From: Galbula dea
Taxonomy: Eukaryota > Chordata > Aves > Piciformes > Galbulidae
Length of the DNA: 64,000 nt
Assembly (NCBI GenBank): GCA_013399015.1
Contig: VWZX01001666.1
Coordinates: 3,870,677-3,934,676 of the forward strand
Direction: 5' to 3'
Every line of letters starts with the position of its first letter. Within the stretch, counting starts at the first letter, position 1. The position numbers and the translations under genes are program-made. Below are positions 60,902-64,000 of this stretch, one piece after another. The notes below the pieces were generated by a model. That model ran no database searches and was not told the origin of the DNA. It worked only from the letters and a program-made list of their open reading frames with translations.

Positions 60902-63900
60902 CCCAAAGCAACAGGAATGCAAGAGTCTAATAGACACCAACAAATTTTCATGCATTTATGGAAAGGAACTCAAAGGTAATGAGAAGTATTGTTTGTTTTC
61001 AAACAAGATCCCACCCTTGATGTCAGGCTGTAGCCTGGAGTGAGTATTGTACTGCCAAGTTATAGAAGCCTGTAATGGAAATGCTGACAGACCTTCAGCA
61101 CCACTGCAGTCACAGTCACTCTATAAATAGCCTTTGCAAATACCTAGCATGTGAGATGGCTTCAAGTAGCCACTTGACAGAATCTGGCAATTTGACCAAT
61201 CATTATTCCAGAAAAGAATCACAGGTGAGGTCTGTTTGTCTATGTATTCATTTCTGGAGTGTGCTTTGGGTGCATATCCTGCCTTTTCTCCAGTGCCAGA
61301 AAGGATGCATTAAGGATGCTGTTCTGGCAGGTACAGTGCTACTTCCCAAACAAAGCTGTAATCTGTCCTACTTTGCTCAGTCTAGTACTATTCAATAATA
61401 AGTGGCCTCTATTGGGTTTCTACATGTAGACAACATCCAACATGTTTCATTGAAGCATTTAGATATTGATTCAACTCAGATTGGGAAGTTCTTGAAAACA
61501 CATCCTCCTCCTCCCATGCTGTAGATTCCCTGTTAGTGCAGGTGCATGCAGGCTCCCCTAGCTCCTAGTTGTCCCTCTATTTGTTTCTAAATTAAGGGCA
61601 ATTGCTGCATCCCTTTATTTCCTAATGGCTATTACTATTGGGTGTAATAATGTAGGAGCTACCTCTGATGTTTGGCTTCCCTACTGTCACCCAGCCATGC
61701 CTTGAAACATGTTTTTTTTAACCAGATTGCAGAATAAAGCACTGGGGCCAAATAGGAGCACTGGGGATGCTGGAAGATTGTTTAAAACTTGTGAGCCTGT
61801 TTCTATAGTTTCAGGGAGTGTGTTAAGTTTTCATGTGCATTTGTTCATCCCATCCTGTGTTCTGGGGCTCTGTCTCCAGCTAACAGCTTCTTGGAGATTT
61901 TTTGCTCTTCTCCACCTTTAGGGGTTGCACTGTTGGTTTCTTTTGCTTTCTGTGTCTTGGTTTTGGGGGAAGATGTCTACCAATCAGGTAGAGATCCAAG
62001 TGCAACAGACATTTTGTTAAGAGCTAACCAGAAACTGAAAAAGGGACATCAGATACATTTTCAGTAGGGGGTTCAAATGCTGCACCTGAACCAGGTTTCC
62101 CAGGACAAGGACAACTCTGTTTCCTAGAGTTCTCCCAGTAATTTTAGGTGTGGGGAAAGTGTCCCCTTCCTGTTCCAATTTGTTACAATACTTTTCTGCA
62201 CATCATTGAATTAATGCCACAGTTCAATCCAAAGCCAGTTGCATCCTGAGTTTGCCTCACACAAAAGTGTCTTAGGACCTTTGGTCTTAGAATGTGGGTG
62301 TTCAAGCAAGCCCTCCTGAAGCCTACTTAATCCTGCAGCAGGAGAGACCTCTTGTATCAGAGGGAATCTACAAAACAAATCCCTACCCAGGTGTGAGCCT
62401 TGTTCTTGCCATGCATATGGGACCAAAAAATGTCATTTCCACCCAGAGTCAGGGGGCACTGGTGTCCTCTGCACCCTGCCCGAAGGGCACAGAGCAGAGT
62501 GCCCCCTCCTTTATCTATGGGCCAACACAAACACCATGTGAAACATCCATACATCTCATCCACAGATCCAGTGTGTGGTACATAGGCAGAAAAAAGAGTG
62601 AGTGAATGTTCTTTTTTTAGGGTTTTTTTTGATAGAGAGAGTGTCTTTGTGGAATGTATTATTATGGAGCACTGGATGTGATGTTGTTATTATTATTCTG
62701 CCTAGACTAGCATCACTAGGTCAAATGGCAGTTATTTTCTTGTAGAAAATAATGAGTTAAGAGTGCTACAGCAAGTGAAACCCAAAAAGCACCTGAAACA
62801 AAGGAGCAGCAACACTTTGCTGCAGGAGGTCAGCTCTCTTTCAAACATGGCACCTTTGCTTCTTCATTGGCACAAATGAGTGTTCTTGACCAGGTGCCAC
62901 TCCTGATTGTTCACTGGTCTTTCCTGCTAACAACTGAGGGCAGAAAGCACATAATTGATATTCACATCAATTATTTCCTGTGAGTGCTATTTATTGGAAA
63001 GGCTGAACACAGAAGCTGATGTCATATCTGAGTAATACTCAGGGTTTGAATCAAAGCAAGGCTAATTGCATGAGGCACCCTATGAGGAAAACCTTTCATC
63101 AGGGAAGCACAGCCTAGGTGGGCAGTGATGATGCCCATCACAAGAGCATGGTGCCCGTCATAGTGCCTGGGGTTCTTGGCACTTCCCTTGGCCTTCTGCC
63201 CAGCCTGGGACAGATATGCTGCCTGGGGCTCCAGTCTTTGCACAGACACTGCTTTGGGGATTTCTGTGGTTTGGTATTGCCAAACATCACCTGCTCAGTC
63301 AGCACTGTGCAGCACACGTTTCTTCACCAGGAGTTGGGGGACAGCAGATGGTTAATCAGTAAATAGTGCCAAAGGCAGAAAGGATGGGGTGGTTGTTTTA
63401 AGCATGAATCTTTATGATGGTGGGGGATGTTAGAACACTTTCAGCATTCATTACCAAAACAAAAAAAAAAGGAGACTACAGGTAAATCAGGACAGTTTGA
63501 TACTGCCAGAGTCAAAAGCTTTGGCTGTTACATTTCTTCATGCATCACAGGTACCGATTAACAATTGCATGTTTCTTTCAGAGGAGCACACACAATCCAC
63601 TGTGATTTAAAGAAGGAGGAGGAAACCCTGACAGAGAATAAAAATGAGATGCAAAACCTGTAGCAAAGGAATGCCTCAGTGGAAATCACTTTTCTACATC
63701 CTTCCTGCTTTCCCTGGAGCTAAGCACAGTGCTGCATTTAACTCAGGACCAGATCCTGCACAGTTTTTCAAGGTTTGTCATTTTCTGTCACTCCTTGTAT
63801 ATGGCAATTAGGATTCTGTCCTACAGGTTAAAATAAGGATATTAGCAAGGAGAGAAATTTCTTTCCCAAGTCATGAACTAAAGTGAAGGAGTCAGTCTGC

Positions 63901-64000
63901 TTTATGAATGCTGAAAGAGAACATGTAATGTCTGGAAAACACTAAACTGACCTGTGGGGCTCAAGACTTGCCTATAAAGTTCCCATTTAGATGAGATGCT

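Larger units (their letters stand above)
53091..64000. other. Intergenic DNA, no gene recognised
   Basis: Eleven kilobases with no convincing gene. Open frames do not exceed about 107 codons and show no domain. Content includes a possible CR1 RT fragment at 56225-56285, five CAG units at 55632-55646 running into a purine-rich tract, T-rich runs at 58081-58117 and 60870-60901, short AAACCC-type tracts at about 57707-57726 and 62610-62632, a nested inverted repeat at 62451-62507 and an A10 run near 63460. No promoter-like CpG cluster is visible up to the window end, so a downstream gene must start beyond 64 kb. Confidence 0.65.

Noticed and set aside
1..64000. tRNA, rRNA, CRISPR arrays, operons, phage or plasmid features
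   Set aside because: No cloverleaf with an internal B box, no regularly spaced direct repeats, and the sequence is clearly vertebrate nuclear DNA.
1..64000. Endogenous retrovirus or LTR
   Set aside because: No paired LTR-like direct repeats, primer-binding site or gag/pol-like frame was seen; solo LTRs too old to recognise by eye cannot be excluded.

Overview
The window looks like a gene-poor stretch of a bird nuclear genome. Base composition is moderately AT-rich and CpG-poor. The interspersed repeats are CR1 retrotransposons: three young avian-type 3' ends and two or three much older, eroded copies. The only gene evidence is vertebrate. There are no bacterial-type operons, CRISPR arrays, tRNA or rRNA genes that I can see. 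The species cannot be named from this sequence.

Layout. Positions 1-1800 are the end of the last intron of MAP3K7 (TAK1 kinase). Positions 1801-1981 are its terminal coding exon: 59 complete C-terminal codons plus the stop. A long 3' UTR follows, probably ending near the poly(A) signal at 4905-4910, with two further candidate signals at 5917 and 5975. From about 5 kb to 64 kb I find no convincing gene. The open frames there look like chance or lie over repeats, and there is no CpG-island promoter. This part is intergenic DNA with microsatellites, A/C- or G/T-rich low-complexity tracts, young CR1 ends at about 18.9-19.4, 26.55-26.65 and 45.1-45.3 kb, an old antisense CR1 at about 31.1-31.9 kb, and an old sense CR1 at about 51.8-53.1 kb that keeps a recognisable reverse-transcriptase segment.

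Context. In human, MAP3K7 and BACH2 are neighbours transcribed in the same direction, so the 3' end of MAP3K7 faces the 5' end of BACH2. If the bird keeps that order, nearly all of this window is the MAP3K7-BACH2 interval, which would be expected to hold distal regulatory DNA rather than exons. That placement is inference, because BACH2 itself is not in view.

I found no convincing new biological system. The observations most worth a second look are the two ancient CR1 copies, a canonical G-quadruplex motif inside a G/T-rich tract at 21.3 kb, the recurrence of such tracts, a nested inverted repeat with CTCF-like half-sites at 62.45 kb, and a modest excess of AP-1/MARE-type heptamers.
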